In this document: positions 62,389 through 64,000 of the stretch, piece after piece
How the letters are laid out: the number at the start of each line of letters is the position of its first letter
Position numbering within the stretch: the stretch's first letter is position 1
DNA from: an uncultured Clostridium sp.
GTDB taxonomy: Bacteria > Bacillota > Clostridia > Oscillospirales > Acutalibacteraceae
Direction: 5' to 3'
NCBI GenBank assembly: GCA_902471875.1
Contig: CABRLN010000003.1
Coordinates: 1 to 64,000, forward strand
DNA: 64,000 nucleotides
Notes under the pieces: model-generated
Seen by the model: the letters and a program-made list of their open reading frames with translations, nothing else
Told to the model about the DNA's origin: nothing
The model's database searches: none
Program-made: the position numbers and the translations under genes

Positions 62389-62604
62389 ATGGATAAAGAA
62401 AAAAATACCAACCAAGAAACTGTAATGTTTGCTGAATACGGAGACATAGTATCCGTTGATGATATTATGAAAATGCTTCACATTGGCAGATCCGCAGTTT
62501 ATTCATTATTGCAAAACGGTGTGATAAGAACGGTTAAGGTAGGAAGAAAATACATAATCCCGAAGCAAAGCGTTACGGACTTTATTAATTCAGGATTATA
62601 TTAA
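62389..62604 (+). CDS. xis: Excisionase-like HTH protein
   Basis: A 71-residue protein, ATG 62389 after AAAGGAG. It carries a MerR/excisionase-type winged helix: DIVSVDDIMKMLHIGRSAVY, then SLLQNGVIRTVKVGRKYIIP. It lies immediately before the integrase gene and between two copies of a 66-bp repeat, the expected place for a recombination directionality factor. Confidence 0.82.
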   Translation: MDKEKNTNQETVMFAEYGDIVSVDDIMKMLHIGRSAVYSLLQNGVIRTVKVGRKYIIPKQSVTDFINSGLY

Positions 62605-62607
62605 AAA

Positions 62608-62673
62608 CGCATAATTGTCAAAGCCGACTGATTAAGTTAGAATAAGTCTAATGAATATTGGTCGGCTTTCAAT
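62608..62673. repeat. 66-bp repeat, copy B (before int)
   Basis: It starts CGCATAATTGTCAAAGCCGA and ends TATTGGTCGGCTTTCAAT; the 9-base ends AAAGCCGAC/GTCGGCTTT pair perfectly. A 16-base part (ATGAATATTGGTCGGC) is inverted at the left ICE end (10555-10570). Confidence 0.75.
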
Positions 62674-62693
62674 CTGGAAAGGAGATAGCTATT

Positions 62694-63836
62694 ATGCCGA
62701 CCACAGGATATTTAAGAGAGAAAAAAGGAAGATATTATGCTGTACTCAATCTTTACGATAGTACAGGTAAGAGAATTCAGAAATCCCACGCAACAGGCTT
62801 GCCTGTTAAGAATAATAAGCGAAAAGCAGAACAGATATTAAAGCAATTATGTGTTGAGTATGACAACAAGAATTTAAACTTTTACTCCAACATCAAGGTT
62901 GCCGACTATTTCAAGAAATGGCTTGTAGCAATAAAATTAGAAGTTCGTCCTAATACTTATCGCAGCTATAAGGGAAATATGGAAAACCACATTATCCCTT
63001 ACTTTGAAAAGCTGGGTACTGAGCTTCAAGAGCTAAAGCCGCATCAACTTTCCGATTATTACAAGTCGAAGGTCGGAACAATATCCGTCACAACGATAAA
63101 GCATCACCATCAAAATATATCAAAGGCTCTTGCCGACGCTGTAGAAAAGGGTTTAATATCAATAAATCCTGCAACAGCCGCCAAAACGCCAAAGCAGATA
63201 GAAAAATTCAAGGCGGAATTTCTTAACCGAGTGCAGATAAAACAGCTATTAGCTTATCTTGAAGGAACAAGCATTTACCTGCCGACATATCTTTGTACGG
63301 TTTACGGATTCAGACGAAGTGAAGTGTTAGGCTTAAAGTGGCATAACATTGATTTTGAAAACGAAACCATATGGATTAGGGAAACGTTACAGCAGAGTAC
63401 AAAGGAAATAAGCGGAGACAGTAATTATACATCATCCACAAAGACAGAAAGCAGTAACCGAACCTTGCCAATGATACCGCAGGTAAAAAAGATACTTCTT
63501 GAACAGAGGGAGCGTCAGATGAGAAACAAAGAATTTCTAAAAGACGCATATATCTCAAATGACTATGTTTGTACCTTCGATAACGGTAAGGAGATAACGC
63601 CTAATTATCTGACGAAAAAATTTCATACGTTGATTGAGAAGCAAAACGATTTTCCGCAAATCAGATTTCACGATTTACGACATAGCGTTGCAAGTAATCT
63701 GTTGAATGATGGATTTACTACTGTTCAGGTTGCCGAATGGCTGGGACACAGCAGTTCAACAACCACATTAAAATTTTATGCTCACATTGACAAAACCTCA
63801 AAATTAGCAATTGCAAACAGCCTGCAAGCGGATTGA
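62694..63836 (+). CDS. int: Tyrosine-recombinase integrase of the ICE
   Basis: A 380-residue enzyme. ATG 62694 lies eight bases after GGAG; the in-frame codons before it are not supported. It has an N-terminal arm-binding domain, a SAM-like core-binding domain (about 60-150), and then the catalytic domain. Catalytic residues: Arg in VYGFRRSEVLGLKWH, the HxxR pair in RFHDLRHSVASNLL, His in WLGHSSSTTTLKF and the nucleophile Tyr in KFYAHID. It should join the circular element to the tRNA-Trp 3' end. It lies 150 bases from the right end. Confidence 0.95.
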   Translation: MPTTGYLREKKGRYYAVLNLYDSTGKRIQKSHATGLPVKNNKRKAEQILKQLCVEYDNKNLNFYSNIKVADYFKKWLVAIKLEVRPNTYRSYKGNMENHIIPYFEKLGTELQELKPHQLSDYYKSKVGTISVTTIKHHHQNISKALADAVEKGLISINPATAAKTPKQIEKFKAEFLNRVQIKQLLAYLEGTSIYLPTYLCTVYGFRRSEVLGLKWHNIDFENETIWIRETLQQSTKEISGDSNYTSSTKTESSNRTLPMIPQVKKILLEQRERQMRNKEFLKDAYISNDYVCTFDNGKEITPNYLTKKFHTLIEKQNDFPQIRFHDLRHSVASNLLNDGFTTVQVAEWLGHSSSTTTLKFYAHIDKTSKLAIANSLQAD

Positions 63837-63884
63837 TTTCTACACTTTTTCTACAACATTTGAAGCCACTGTAAATGCCAAAGT

Positions 63885-63903
63885 GGTGGAACTACGGTGG
63901 AAC
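63885..63903. repeat. Right-end integrase arm-type motifs
   Basis: GGTGGAAC twice, at 63885-63892 and 63896-63903, 11 bases apart; the same octamer is at 10542-10549 near the left end. Confidence 0.5.
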
Positions 63904-63943
63904 TGATGTAAAATTCAAAAATTTAGAATAAAAACGACAAAAG

Positions 63944-63988
63944 AAAAAATCCTCAAAAACGGCTTATCTAAGCCATTTTCAAGGACTT
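63944..63988 (-). terminator. Element-borne terminator next to the right attachment site
   Basis: GGCTTA-tc-TAAGCC (63961-63974) extended by AAATCCTCAAAAA with TTTTCAAGGACTT, followed on the minus strand by a T-run. It would end transcription of the tRNA-Trp gene expected beyond the right edge. Confidence 0.65.
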
Positions 63989-63992
63989 GTTT

Positions 63993-64000
63993 GTGGCAGG
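63993..64000 (-). repeat. Start of the right attachment site / 3' end of tRNA-Trp, cut by the window edge
   Basis: GTGGCAGG is identical to 10357-10364, the CCA end of the tRNA-Trp fragment. The spacing to an upstream TTGT is the same in both copies. The rest of the tRNA should lie just outside the window. Confidence 0.65.

Noticed and set aside
1..64000. CRISPR arrays or rRNA genes
   Set aside because: No regularly spaced repeats of CRISPR type and no rRNA-like segments were seen.

Overview
The window looks like chromosome of a low-GC anaerobic Bacillota of class Clostridia, probably an Oscillospiraceae/Ruminococcaceae gut bacterium. The reasons are AT-rich codon use, strong AGGAGG ribosome sites, a Clostridia-type Tad pilus locus and a Tn1549/CTn-like conjugative element. 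This placement is inference.

Layout. (1) 1-9580, minus strand: host Tad/Flp pilus operon, in transcription order TadZ/CpaE-like, TadA ATPase, TadB, TadC, Flp pilin, TadE-like, and a very large TadE/G-like pseudopilin-associated protein that runs off the left edge. (2) 9581-10356: decayed chromosomal sequence, including a broken sulfonate/nitrate-type ABC binding-protein gene. (3) About 10403-63992: an integrative and conjugative element (ICE) of about 53.6 kb. A 3' fragment of a tRNA-Trp(CCA) gene lies at 10357-10402. The last 8 bases of the window repeat the outermost part of that fragment, so the element appears to sit in the 3' end of a tRNA-Trp whose intact copy should begin at the right edge. 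The integrase and excisionase genes lie beside that edge.

ICE backbone, plus strand: structured leader, parA-parB, a thioester/Cna-B surface adhesin, small accessory proteins, a 2563-residue MTase-helicase with an out-of-frame tnpV inside it, DUF3848, TOPRIM primase-like, YodL-DUF3846, candidate oriT, DUF3789, MobC, MOBP relaxase, PcfB, ArdC-like, VirD4, VirB2-like pilin, VirB6, PrgI, VirB4, class B sortase, and a CHAP-domain wall hydrolase. The sortase and the adhesin form a plausible enzyme-substrate pair, but the adhesin's sorting signal carries an in-frame amber codon.

Cargo is inserted at four places and is mostly more AT-rich. The places are 27.1-28.0 kb (two-TM protein with a possible NUDIX-like domain), 40.6-42.9 kb (RES-domain protein plus an unknown), 44.9-58.8 kb (a minus-strand operon) and 59.3-60.2 kb (a graveyard of XRE, ISL3 transposase and type III restriction fragments). 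The 44.9-58.8 kb operon is the most interesting part. It encodes an XRE regulator, a DndC-like PP-loop/ferredoxin protein, DUF4007, a 1202-residue P-loop ATPase, a DndA-like cysteine desulfurase, a PLD-nuclease/DEAH helicase, a 54-residue protein, a DndD-like SMC ATPase, a 177-residue unknown and a sigma-70 factor. I read it as a non-canonical DNA phosphorothioation (Dnd-like) modification/defence system with its own sigma factor.

The right end holds a structured leader, an ICE sigma-like factor, a solitary MazF-like protein with a cysteine-rich tail, xis and int. The last two are each preceded by a copy of a 66-bp repeat.
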